Program-made: the position numbers and the translations under genes | NCBI GenBank assembly: GCA_029964075.1 | Contig: CM057149.1 | Location: forward strand, 22,024,197 to 22,088,196 | DNA from: Patiria pectinifera | Lineage: Eukaryota > Echinodermata > Asteroidea > Valvatida > Asterinidae | DNA: 64,000 nt | Direction of reading: 5' to 3' | In this document: positions 51,197 through 59,941 of the stretch, piece after piece | How positions within the stretch are numbered: the first letter of the stretch is position 1 | Layout of the letters: the number at the start of each line of letters is the position of its first letter | The notes under the pieces: generated by a model | Databases searched by the model: none | Told to the model about the DNA's origin: nothing | The model's input: the letters and a program-made list of their open reading frames with translations, nothing else

Positions 51197-54100
51197 CTGG
51201 AAAGAATGAGAGAGAGAGGAGGTTTTCTGTTCACAGTGTACTTTACACACCAGAGTGTAAACAAGTTTGATAAATGAATACCCAAAATTTCATTAAAAGC
51301 AAGGCTAGATTTTCATTCAAGGAACCTGGACTCCATGCATGATGAACAGTAGATGGCAGAGGAGTCAAGTTGGGGGAGCAGTATTTTCCTCGCCTTCCAT
51401 CGCTGAGACCCGGGTTCGATTCCTGCCTGGACCATTATGTGGATTGGGTTTTCAGTCTCTGCCTGATTTCCTGGGTTTTGCTCAGAATGTTCTTCTGGGG
51501 TTTTCTGCTCACATCTAAAACTGTTATTTCTTCACATTGTCTTCTCTTTAACTGGGCCTGATGGGAGACCTGTGGATTCCACTGAATGGGCTACACAGTT
51601 AAAATAAGAATTAAATAAATAAATAACTTAAGTCACCACTCACGTAAATATGAAGGGCAAAAACCTTTGAATTTACATCACCCCGCCGCAAATTCCATCT
51701 TATAAATAGTTTCATTGTGGTATCTGCTGCCATATCAGATTCTAACAAGCCAACCGGTCCTGGCAAGCTCGGTGGTCGAGTGGTAAGATGGGTTTTTTTT
51801 CAAAAAATGTTGCCCAAAAATCTGCATTCGTAAGCGGACGCGTCGTCGGTTCGAATCCCACCAGAGTAAACTTAAGAATTTTTTTCTTGCAAACTCTTGA
51901 ACAGCATTGAAGCATGCATTGCTTACAGAATTATGTTCGTGAAGGACAAAACCCAATATAACAACTTGGAACTCACTGTGTCCTTGTTGATGACCGGTGC
52001 CAATGCTCCATAGGAGTCTGGGTTGGTCTTCTTCAACAGAATGATGAGCAACTGCTGCCAGCTCAGCTCAGCGGAGGGCTCATCATTGGACTCAGTCTGC
52101 TCGTTTGAGAATCTCTGCAGTTTGATTGGTTGGAAGGTCGAGGACTGGATCCAGGGGCACCACGCCCGGTGCTCCGTCGCAGGGTTGAAAGCTGATTTCT
52201 CGATATCCTGTGGAAACACAGTTTGCAATGAACTTCAAACAGTTGAGCATTGTAATATGGACATTAAGCCATTACCTCCAATTTCACAGCGATGTTAAGC
52301 ACACAAATTTGCTTAGCACAAAAAAGTCTGGCTTATAAAAGCAGGTTACCAGCCAAAACTCCATGTGATGTATATTGCTCGTGATTAGTATTCAGCTGTT
52401 GTTTGCTTAGCATGAAAATCACTTGGTTTTTTGGCTGGTAAACTGCTTTTATAAGCCAGGCTTTTTTTGTGCTAAGCAATTTTTTTTTGCTTAGCAGTGC
52501 CGTGAAATTGGGCCCTGTACTTCATTGTATTACATTGTGTTTATTCAGTGGTGAATCCATATAACCATAGAGTGCTCGGGCAGTTTCAGGTGACACAGGA
52601 AGTAATAGGCAGGGCGGTTTGGTGCAGAGGCTTATGGGTTAAATGACGGAAGAGATATTTCAACTACGTGCACTTACTTAACCAACAGCTGAAAAGAAAT
52701 TTGCTGTTGCAAAACACTATTTTCTGTATAACTTGAAGATGTTTGGGGCTTTATGAATTTTTTTGATACTGACAAACATATCCTGTTTCTATTATAAGAT
52801 GGAATTTTGCGTCGGGGTGACATAAATCAAATTACAAAATCCTTCAACTGTTTTTTTTTTAACACTGTATCAGTGTGTTACCTCCCGAGAGTTGAAGAAA
52901 AAAAAAGGAAAATGGGGACACTCCACGACACCTCCCCTTCTGCTTCTAGTGCAGATGTTACCACACACCACCGACGCTAACGGATCGGGTTGTTGGGTTG
53001 TTTGAATGTGTACATAGCAGCACGGGTACCACATAAACTATTATAAGAGATATGTCCCAGTGATTTTTTTTTTTTTTCACTTCGGGGGAGGTAACACACT
53101 GATTATACAGTGTTTAAAAAACGTCGTTGAAGGGCAAAAACCTAATTTGATTTATATCCTGTTTCATTTTAAGTTCATTCCACTTCTCGGAAAGCTCTTG
53201 TAAATTTAATAGCTTTACCAGAATTGATACTCAACATCCCCAAAAATATCAATTTATTTGAACAAAGAGTTGTTAGAACGAAACAACTGATTGGATGAGA
53301 TTTGAACCTAGGGCCTTCAGAACAACATTCTGGCAAGCTATCAACCCTACAAGTCAATGTATTTGGTCATGGGGTGCTCATTACAAGCCAAAACCTATAA
53401 CTATCTGTTAATAGGGCTCGTTCAATGACAACCATCTCTGTAGGAGAACTGCAACTGCGTATTTTACACAATCAAGCACGCAATGCGCGGTGTTGAAAAT
53501 GTTCCAAACACGCGCGCTTGTTGCTCGAAATGTGTTCGAAATACCACGCATTCGATGTGCGTTATGCAAGGTGACGCTCAAAATACTGATGCACGTGGAT
53601 GATCTGTAGGAAATGACGTCATTTGAACGAGACCTATTGCAAATCAGTTCTATAATAACTGAAAGAATATCTTAAATTCTCAGTTAACATTTTGTATGAC
53701 ACGTAAATGCTTTCATTAAATGCTCTTTCTATATTCTCATGGCTACAAAAGGAGATCAACTTGCCTTGATTCTCTTGGCTGATGGTTCCTCATCTGTTTC
53801 CGCACCACTTGCTTCACCAACCACTGCCGGTCTGGTCTCGGCCTCCTTCAAGGAAATGAAATTCCAGAGGCCTGCATGTCGTCGGCAGTACTGGCACACC
53901 AACACAGGGCAATTGGTTTGCTCTGAATGACTGCAGTGAAAAAAAAAGGAATCACATACCATTCAGTGGAGCTGTTGAAAAAAAAAAAGAGATACTTAAA
54001 AAAACAGGTGACTAGGTACATTTTAAAAATGTTCACATGGCCATCCGATATATCCGCTCAGAATGGTGCTAGCAGGAGATGAGGAACCAATAACGTTGGC

Positions 54101-57100
54101 TCGTTGTTTATAATCATCATCATTCTCTGTGGTCCGTCATGGGGACGTAGAGCCACCCAGCCCGTACGATTTGTTGCAGACTGCCACAGCTGCTGTGCCG
54201 GTGAGTCGTGGTCCGCTTCTAGCTGGCGCATCCAGGTGTTGCGTGGTCGTCCTCTGGGTCTCTTCCAGGCAGGGCCAGGTTGGAGTCCCCCTCAAACATC
54301 GACGCTCAGCTTGAGGGCGGCATGAGCTGGGGTGTCTTCTGGGAGTCGACGGATATGGCCGATATGTTTATAATGCATTGTCATAATTCCATCTTACTGT
54401 CAATTAAGTCCGTTGTAATTGGAAAGAGATTGCAAGCAAGGAATAACACAAGCGCAAAGTATAGTAACTCATGCCTAGCAGTGCTAATAAAAATGCAAAA
54501 AGGAGTTAATCGGCTTTTCCAAATTTGTATTTTCAGTCCATGGCATATTATATGCTGCATTGTTGGGTTAATATACTAAATAATTGGCTTAAAAAGTAAG
54601 TATGCAACTGAAACACACACTGAAAAAAATGCATATACAAAGGGTTAAAGAGCAATGTCAAATGTTGAGCTTATTTTATGGGTGAAGCAAAATGTAAGAA
54701 TTCTTTTATTTTCTGTACTTTTTTGACGGGCATTAATGTCATTAACAAAATTTAAGTGAAAAAAAAAGTATTTCTTTTTGATAAAAAGAATTAAAGGAGA
54801 ATAGTCCAGGAACACAGTCGGTTCTAGGGTGGGGCATAAACTGTAAATATGAACGTGAAAGATCGAGGTTAACGATTGCTAGTCACATACCTTTTCTGCC
54901 AGCCAAACACTGCAAGCAGACAAACAGCCAGCCACACTGGTCTCTCCTCCTCACTAACAATGACCGCTGAATCGCCCCTCTCTGAAATCGACTTCAAAAG
55001 TGCCGCCTCCACATCACCAATAACAAATTGCTCCTTAAAACAAACAAACAGAAGTCAAAAGAGACCAAATTAGGATTGAAAAATTTCAAGTAAGTCAAAA
55101 GAAATCAAAATTTACCAAATTAGCATTGAAAAACAAACCACAAAAAATGCACCAACAAACAATCACTTGTTATAGTTTCAGTCAGCACACATACAATAAT
55201 ATACGTGCTGAATACAATTTGTAACAAGTGTTTGTCAGGGGTTTTTGTGGCTAAGAAAATGTGAAAACATTTGTGACTTTTTAAGTTTTCACATTTTTGT
55301 CTGAGTTTACTACAACACTGCATGTCCCGTCTTAAGTCTCCCATGGTAAACAAAACTGGAAGAACTTAGTTAAAAAGTTCCGCAATTCCAAACTTTTTTT
55401 GTGCATGAAATTGGATTTCATTAAAAGGTTCATTCTTGGTGTGAAGCTCAAGTCACATCAGGCCCGTTCTAGACGCCGTGCTAATGCCGTACCAAACTCA
55501 ATTAAATTGACTGTTTTGAATTCGGCACAACGATAGCACGGCGTTTAGAACCATTTGGCTCGGTGATTTGAGTTTGGCACAGCAACACTCTTTAGGGCGA
55601 CAAGGTTGTCGCACTATCGCCGTTTTGAATGGCAGTGGCAGGGCACTGTTCAGAACGCCGTGCCATTGCCGTGTTCAACTCAATTCAATTTGAAGTTGGG
55701 GCAAACATTTTAGGAATGCGCATGCTCACAATCACCTCTCTTGCATACGCATCACAGGCAGTGAACTGAGCGTGAATATTTTGATCGTGCTGAAAGTTCA
55801 TTGAACTGCTTGAACCTGACCAGTTACTCCAGATGCATTAGGGTTTGACTGTTAAGTTTTGCATTTAGAGCAACTATCCTGCTATAGACGAGCTATTGCT
55901 GAGCTCACTTCAATTGAGTTCGGCACAGCAGTAGCACAGCATTTAGAATGGGCCTTGCTGAACTTGAGTAGAATGTCACTTTCTGAGTCTCGGACTAAAG
56001 ACAGTGACTCAAGTCAGATTTGAATCCTGATTTGAAAAGTGATTTGACGAAAGCATTAATGACTTTGACGGAATTTGCATTCTACCTCTTGTTTGACAGG
56101 ACTGCAGTCAATGCTGGGTAAGTTGACGTCTAAGGAGTGCAAAGTGTCTACCCTGGAGTAATAGCTCTCGATGGCGGATTTCACATCACCCAATGGAATG
56201 TGAAGAAACGATTCTGCCAAAATAAATATAAAAATTATTAGTAACAATAATAATAAAGTGCATTTATATTGCACCAAATCCATTAAAATGCTCTCAGGCG
56301 CTTTACATAAGAAACAAGGAGTAAACGATAAGAATCAAAGCTAAAACAGTAAATACAATTAGTAAAATTTAAAATTAATCTTATAAAGTTAAAAATTAAA
56401 TCCATACAAATTACGGAAGTCTAAAATGTAAAGATGCAATAAAAAACTATACCATACCATACCATACAATTGGGACCTCAAGGTAATAATTGAAATACAA
56501 ATAAAAAGTGATGCTGATATTGGAAATTATAGCAAAACTTTGATCGAAGTCATCAAAAGATAATCACCAACTAACCTGGCGATGGGCTGTCGGGCCAAGG
56601 ACAAATCTTACTGTGGGCACTCTTCAACGAATCCTTCAATTTATTATAGGCTTGACTGTCTAAAATTAAAAACAAAAATCAAAATGAATGTAACTGCATT
56701 GAAACATCAAAATTTGCAATAGCATCAAACAAAAAAGCTAAGGTGATTTTTTTCTGGGTACTACACTTTTTTAATTTGTACTTTAGTACTTATTGTGCAC
56801 TCCAGCGACCAATTTTGTGCAGCTGCTACATAAAGTGTTTTGCTAAGGGCTCATTTCACATCCGGGACAGGTTCTGAACAAGTTGCGGGTGGAATCGTTC
56901 ACTTTGTCTGGAAGAAGCTCTGCATTTTTCCCGGACGTGTTCCGGGGAAAATTTTCATGACTCACCAATACGGATAACTTCATTGCGAGAAGATTGTGGG
57001 GGAAGTTGTTCAGAATCCTGCAACTTATACCCGATACAATGTCTGGAACTTGTCCGGAACTCGTCCCGGACATGAATTGAGACGGGCCCTTAGCACAGCA

Positions 57101-59720
57101 GATAGTTGCTTAATGCTCAGCATAAACAGATTAAAGGTAATATACAACATTTGCTAACATCAAAAAACAAAACTACCAAATTATTATGAAATACCTTACT
57201 TTACTGTAAGTGAATTGTAGTCCCAAGCATCCTGTGAAATCATGGCACCCGGTGTGCTGTCATTTTCAAGAAAATGTGGATTTTTTTGTATCAATTTCCG
57301 ACGATAGTCAACCGACCATTGTTGGAAGTGAACTGACTTTTTTACCAAATTTAGTTAGTCCACATTTTGTTTGCAATCAGTTACATATTTGAGAACGGGT
57401 GCAAGCTGGTTCCCTGACCTGATAATTCAGGGAACCAGACTACAGGCTACTAAGTTCTGAGAATTGTGAAAACGTGAAGGTAAAGTTAATACAGGCTGAT
57501 GAGATGCTGTAAGTGTAACACCAAAGCTACCAATGTTGTCAATATTCCTTACATGACTCTGTCTCCCACCGTACGGGAAGTCCGCCGCACACTATCTCTC
57601 TACAGCTGACACATTTCAAGCAATCTGTGTCGATGTTCTCCCAGCCGTAACGTGCACAGTGCAAGGGGGAGAGATCTGAGGGCTTGGCAAACCAACCAAA
57701 GGCATGATATGTGAGTTAAGAAATAAAAATCAAGACAGGGCTATTATAATGAAAGGTTTGTGGAAACACCATGTGTGAATAATTTCTCAACTATGAGAAT
57801 GGTTCTGAAAAGAACTAGAGGTATAAACTCGGCGTCAGAGCATACTGACCGGAACGTCGAGTTTAGACCTCTGGTTCTTTTCAGAACCATTCTCTTAGTT
57901 GAGAAATTATTCGCACATGGTGTTTCCGCAAATCTTTCATTATTTAGTATCTCCACCATGCAAAGCCTCAAATCTTACTTATCTCTGCTATAAAGGAAAT
58001 ATATGATGAGAGACCCCTTTTCCAATCAAGTGATTTTGATATGTAATTTACCTGAGGTGCCATTGTACACATGGTGAACACTTCCACATTAACCCTCCTA
58101 CTGTCTGAACAGTCATAGACAGTCAAAGATTCCATCCTCTTCCTTGCCATGCCTTGTGCCCAGATCAGTCACCAACAGTCAGATCATATTACAATAAAGC
58201 ACTGCTAGTGCAATTCAGTCAACAGACAAAAACAGGCAAGACGAAGCCACAGCTGGATTATCAATCACCTAACTTCAAAACCGTAACTGTATCAAGCCAC
58301 AGGATGTACCACCTGAAAACTGAGACTTAATTCTTTAAAAGACTGGGGGTCTTTTTCTATGCAGACCATGTCAAATGATGGAATTTGTGTAAATTTTTAT
58401 TTAGCCCTCAAATTATTAATATTATCATATGACATACTAATAGTTAGCTCTATACATATTTGGTACTTGATCATTATGATGATAATGCGGTGCTTATGTA
58501 GCACTTTTTACCAACGGTCTCATCAACGTGCTTCAAAATTATTACCCCTGTTCATCGAGCTAAGAGACCACTTTGCCAGTTGGAGGGAGGGGATGAGGAC
58601 TAAGGAGGGTGTGGGGTGGGAGCTAACGTTACCCTACCCCATACCCATCCCATGTTGTCTCACAACTGTGTAAGGATACTGTGAAGGTCTCCACTCTTGC
58701 AAAGAAATCCTGAGTGTTGAGTGGCCTGAAGCATCGTCGGGATGGCGTATCTGGCTTGGTAGCAGGGAGGGCTCCATCGGCGACATCACCTGACATTTGC
58801 CCTTCACTGCCATCAGGTTCACCTGATTCAACAGGACTGAAATAGGGCATGTAAAATTGAACAGCAAATTCATGCAAATTCACTTTTAAGGAACGTAGAT
58901 TCACTTTTAAGTAATGTAATTTATACACACACTCATTTTTGTCCTTATGTTTTTCCTGCTGCAATGAGTCATTTTGCTCAAGTCTAATATAAAAATCCTG
59001 ACATATTTCTACAAAATCAATCTGAAGACTCGCTGCTAAGTTTAATAATATTTATAAAATATAAATAAATATGATAAATGTCGATCGTCTTATTTTCTTG
59101 TTTAATCATGGTCTTCAGAATACAAGGCCCCTCGTTCCTTGCCCTCCTCTCCCCCAGTTATATTTGGGTTTGAAAAACCACCCGTGAATGTAGCTTGAGT
59201 AACTCCAGCTGACATGCTCATGCATTCCTGATGAGCATGTCAGCAGGATGGAGTTTAGCTACAGTGAATGCTCCGGCCATCAAACTACTTGCAATTTTGG
59301 AAAGAAGGCACTAGTCTTATCACTAGTATCACTTAACTTCAATATCAAGACCCCACTGCCCTGGCACTGTGCAAGAAACAGTGCCTCAAATTTAAGCTTT
59401 GAATTATAATGGTTTCGGACTTGTACTTATATTTTGTATTACAATTTTTTAACTTATTAAAAAATACATGTCGTGCCACAAGAGGGCGTCCTAATACGCA
59501 ATATAACACCCATTTCACATCGTTGAATAAAATTTGTTACTCGGTTCCGTTAAATAAATCACATTTAAAAACTTTAAAAACGCAGAATCAAGTTCAAAAT
59601 GTCGGCTTACCTATCGTCTTTTGATTCACTTTTTGGTTCTCTCCGGATAAACGAGGAAAAGAGAGCTTTTATTCGTTTTGCACCGCCGCTGGCGCTGGAC
59701 AACTTTCTTTTTTCCGCCAT
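51083..59720 (-). CDS. ZC3HC1: ZC3HC1 / NIPA, zinc-finger C3HC protein (whole gene, nine coding exons)
   Basis: The exons on the minus strand are 59611-59720, 58680-58836, 57553-57703, 56576-56659, 56086-56213, 54891-55033, 53765-53930, 51977-52207 and 51083-51196. They join in phase to 1284 nt, about 427 residues (human 502). There are two zinc modules. The first has CxxC at 120/123 and H155-x3-C159 in HSKICPWPDSPSP. The second (Rsm1/NIPA-C type) has CxxC at 270/273 in VCQYCRRHAGLW and H326-x3-C330 in EHRAWCPW. The N terminus is basic. The family protein was described as a nuclear SCF-type ubiquitin-ligase component and later as a nuclear-basket factor that holds TPR. Intron 2 has U12 signals and an apparent non-AG end. 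Intron 7 is GC-AG. The gene is head to head with KLHDC10. The start of exon 3 is the one boundary I inferred from protein conservation and not from a canonical splice site. Confidence 0.93.
51364..51632 (+). mobile_element. tRNA-derived SINE, copy 4
   Basis: CTCGCCTTCCATCGCTGAGA, B box GGGTTCGATTCC, the TGTGGATTGGGTTTTCAGTC body, 3' end GGGCTACACAGTTAAAATAAG and an AAAT tail. It is inserted in ZC3HC1 intron 8, antisense to the gene. Confidence 0.78.
51765..51872 (+). repeat. tRNA-like SINE head or split tRNA relic
   Basis: GCTCGGTGGTCGAGTGGTAA (A box) and GTCGGTTCGAATCCCACCAG (B box) resemble a Ser/Leu-type tRNA. About 60 bp lie between them, too long for a plain tRNA. Confidence 0.55.
51977..52207 (-). 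CDS. ZC3HC1: ZC3HC1 coding exon 8
   Basis: It encodes residues 314-390, including FNPATEHRAWCPWI with the H-x3-C zinc pair. This is followed by ELSWQQLLIILLKKTNPDS, which matches PGWKAVLTILLAHK in human. The acceptor is TGTTTCCACAG and the donor GTGAGT, phase 0. Confidence 0.94.
52278..52515. mobile_element. Foldback MITE of the GGGCCCAATTTCA family
   Basis: The arms are inverted. On the left are AATTTCACAGCGATGTTAAG, TTGCTTAGCACAAAAAA and GGCTTATAAAAGCAGG. The reverse complements are on the right, ending GGGCCC. Fragments of the family recur near 3960-4260, 20450, 22860-22900, 24600, 43350 and 46500. Confidence 0.7.
52859..53117. mobile_element. MITE with TTAACACTGTATCAGTGTG ends
   Basis: Inverted ends of about 28 bp including GTGTTACCTCCC and GGGAGGTAACAC, separated by about 200 bp, in ZC3HC1 intron 7. 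Confidence 0.7.
53270..53375 (-). repeat. tRNA-derived relic
   Basis: The reverse strand reads GGGTTGATAGCTTGCCAGAA and then B box GGTTCAAATCTC. It looks like a SINE head and not a functional tRNA. Confidence 0.45.
53410..53638. mobile_element. MITE with AATAGGGCTCGTTCAATGAC ends
   Basis: The left end is inverted at the right (GTCATTTGAACGAGACCTATT). Length 229 bp. Confidence 0.65.
53765..53930 (-). CDS. ZC3HC1: ZC3HC1 coding exon 7 (second zinc module, GC donor)
   Basis: It encodes residues 258-313 with CPVLVCQYCRRHAGLWNF (human CSQCMRKVGLWGF), then an acidic linker and a basic AKRIK. The acceptor is TTTCACTGCAG. The donor is AAG|GCAAGT, a consensus GC-type donor. A GT is absent there, but the phase-0 join to exon 8 is exact, and reading through would give a stop within three codons. 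Confidence 0.9.
54125..54365 (-). mobile_element. LINE ORF2 C-terminal relic
   Basis: The minus strand encodes GHIRRLPEDTPAHAALKLSV and, after a stop, GPAWKRPRGRPRNTWMRQLE, continuing to LWQTATNRTGWVALRP. This is the recognisable C-terminal tail of non-LTR retrotransposon ORF2 proteins, broken by at least one stop. It lies in ZC3HC1 intron 6 in the same orientation as the gene. Confidence 0.75.
54891..55033 (-). CDS. ZC3HC1: ZC3HC1 coding exon 6
   Basis: It encodes residues 211-257, ending PVWLAVCLLAVFGWQK. This matches the human helix VTACILSVCGW that opens the second zinc module. The acceptor is TTGTTTTAAG and the donor GTATGT. The split Ser codon (AG|T) joins exon 7. Confidence 0.9.
55461..55954. 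mobile_element. MITE with GGCCCGTTCTAGACGCCGTG ends
   Basis: The left end, through CCAAACTCAATT, is inverted at the right (AATTGAGTTCGGCACAGCAG ... GAATGGGCC). The interior repeats CGGCACAACGATAGCACGGC-type words. Confidence 0.65.
56086..56213 (-). CDS. ZC3HC1: ZC3HC1 coding exon 5
   Basis: It encodes residues 168-210, including ESFLHIPLGDVKSAIESYYS and LDVNLPSIDC. It corresponds to the human segment LVSEFLDRFQSLCHLDLQLP. The acceptor is TTTTGGCAG and the donor GTAGAA (weak), phase 0. Confidence 0.88.
56576..56659 (-). CDS. ZC3HC1: ZC3HC1 coding exon 4
   Basis: It encodes SQAYNKLKDSLKSAHSKICP and on through WPDSPSP. It carries the His155-x3-Cys159 pair that completes the first zinc site; human has AHEKFCFWPDSPSP here. 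The acceptor is TTTTTAATTTTAG and the donor GTTAGT, both in phase 1. Confidence 0.92.
56845..57091. mobile_element. MITE with AAGGGCTCATTTCACATCCG ends
   Basis: The inverted right end reads CGGACATGAATTGAGACGGG followed by CCCTT. Length about 247 bp, in ZC3HC1 intron 3. Confidence 0.65.
57553..57703 (-). CDS. ZC3HC1: ZC3HC1 coding exon 3 (C3HC zinc-finger core)
   Basis: It encodes WFAKPSDLSPLHCARYGW and the cysteine cluster DCLKCVSC, the hallmark of the C3HC family. The donor is GTAAGG in phase 1. The 5' edge (57703, codons for A-F-G-W) is inferred. The conserved W must be included and four residues normally separate TF from W, but no AG precedes it. A U12-like branch word, TTTCTTAAC (57715-57723), sits 12 nt upstream of the proposed edge, so the intron would end in AT. 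The only downstream in-frame AG would remove the conserved WFAK. Confidence 0.85.
57747..57944. mobile_element. Long foldback element in ZC3HC1 intron 2
   Basis: Two arms of about 84 bp, largely complementary, share GGAAACACCATGTG, GAATAATTTCTCAACTA and GAATGGTTCTGAAAAGAAC. A loop of about 20 bp separates them. Transcribed, it would form a very stable hairpin. Confidence 0.85.
58093..58355. mobile_element. piggyBac-like repeat, copy 3 (right end lost)
   Basis: It starts CCCTCCTACTGTC after TTAA (58089-58092). The interior matches copies at 25755 and 31566 (CAGTCAACAGACAAAAACAG). The right end is not clear. Confidence 0.6.
58680..58836 (-). CDS. ZC3HC1: ZC3HC1 coding exon 2
   Basis: It encodes residues 37-89, acidic and Ser/Pro-rich, ending in FFARVETFT, which matches FFSRVETFS at the start of the human zinc-finger domain. 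The acceptor is CCTATTTCAG. The donor is GTATCCTT, a full match to the U12-type donor core, in phase 0. Confidence 0.92.
59611..59720 (-). CDS. ZC3HC1: ZC3HC1 coding exon 1
   Basis: It encodes MAEKRKLSSASGGAKRIKAL and on to residue 36, with basic runs that could act as a nuclear localisation signal. The ATG context AAAATGG is strong (A at -3, G at +4). The donor is GTAAGC. The split Ser codon (AG|T) joins exon 2. Confidence 0.88.
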
Positions 59721-59862
59721 TTTGAAAACTTTTACGAAACCAAGCTTTTTGTTAACTACGCTCTGATTGGTTTAAATTATCAGGCTCTGACATTCAGACC
59801 AATAGCTGACCCCAATATATAAAGCCAGCTCACAGTTGCGCAGAATTACACATCAAACCAAG
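59721..59862. promoter_or_regulatory. Divergent promoter between ZC3HC1 and KLHDC10
   Basis: Only 142 bp separate the two start codons. The interval holds an inverted CCAAT box (ATTGG at 59766-59770) and a direct CCAAT (59799-59803), about 30 bp apart. A TATATAAAG box at 59816-59824 is placed to drive KLHDC10. No TATA is seen on the ZC3HC1 side. The paired, opposed CCAAT boxes are typical of NF-Y-driven bidirectional promoters; NF-Y binding is an inference. Confidence 0.7.
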
Positions 59863-59941
59863 ATGGCAGCGCCCATGGTCGGGGTTGAAGTTGGGAAGTT
59901 TGTTCACATTAAATCAAGATTTAACTCTGAAAATGAACTAG
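59863..59941 (+). CDS. KLHDC10: KLHDC10 coding exon 1
   Basis: The ATG in AAGATGG has a strong context and lies about 40 nt downstream of a TATA-like box. The exon holds 26 codons plus one base, and the donor is GTGAGT. An in-frame second ATG at codon 5 (59875) could also serve. Confidence 0.8.

Larger units (their letters stand above)
57704..58679 (-). other. ZC3HC1: ZC3HC1 intron 2, U12-type donor and branch, apparent GT-AT ends
   Basis: The donor is GTATCCTT. The branch word is TTTCTTAAC (57723-57715), one base off TTCCTTAAC, with the putative branch A 12 nt from the proposed end. The last bases before the conserved exon are TCAT and not an AG. The intron also contains a large foldback element (57747-57944) whose edge is about 24 bp upstream of the branch word, and a piggyBac-like repeat (from 58093). 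Confidence 0.75.

Noticed and set aside
58359..58673. 104-codon plus-strand frame next to ZC3HC1 exon 2
   Set aside because: It is antisense to intron 2 and runs to the exon edge. No conserved features.
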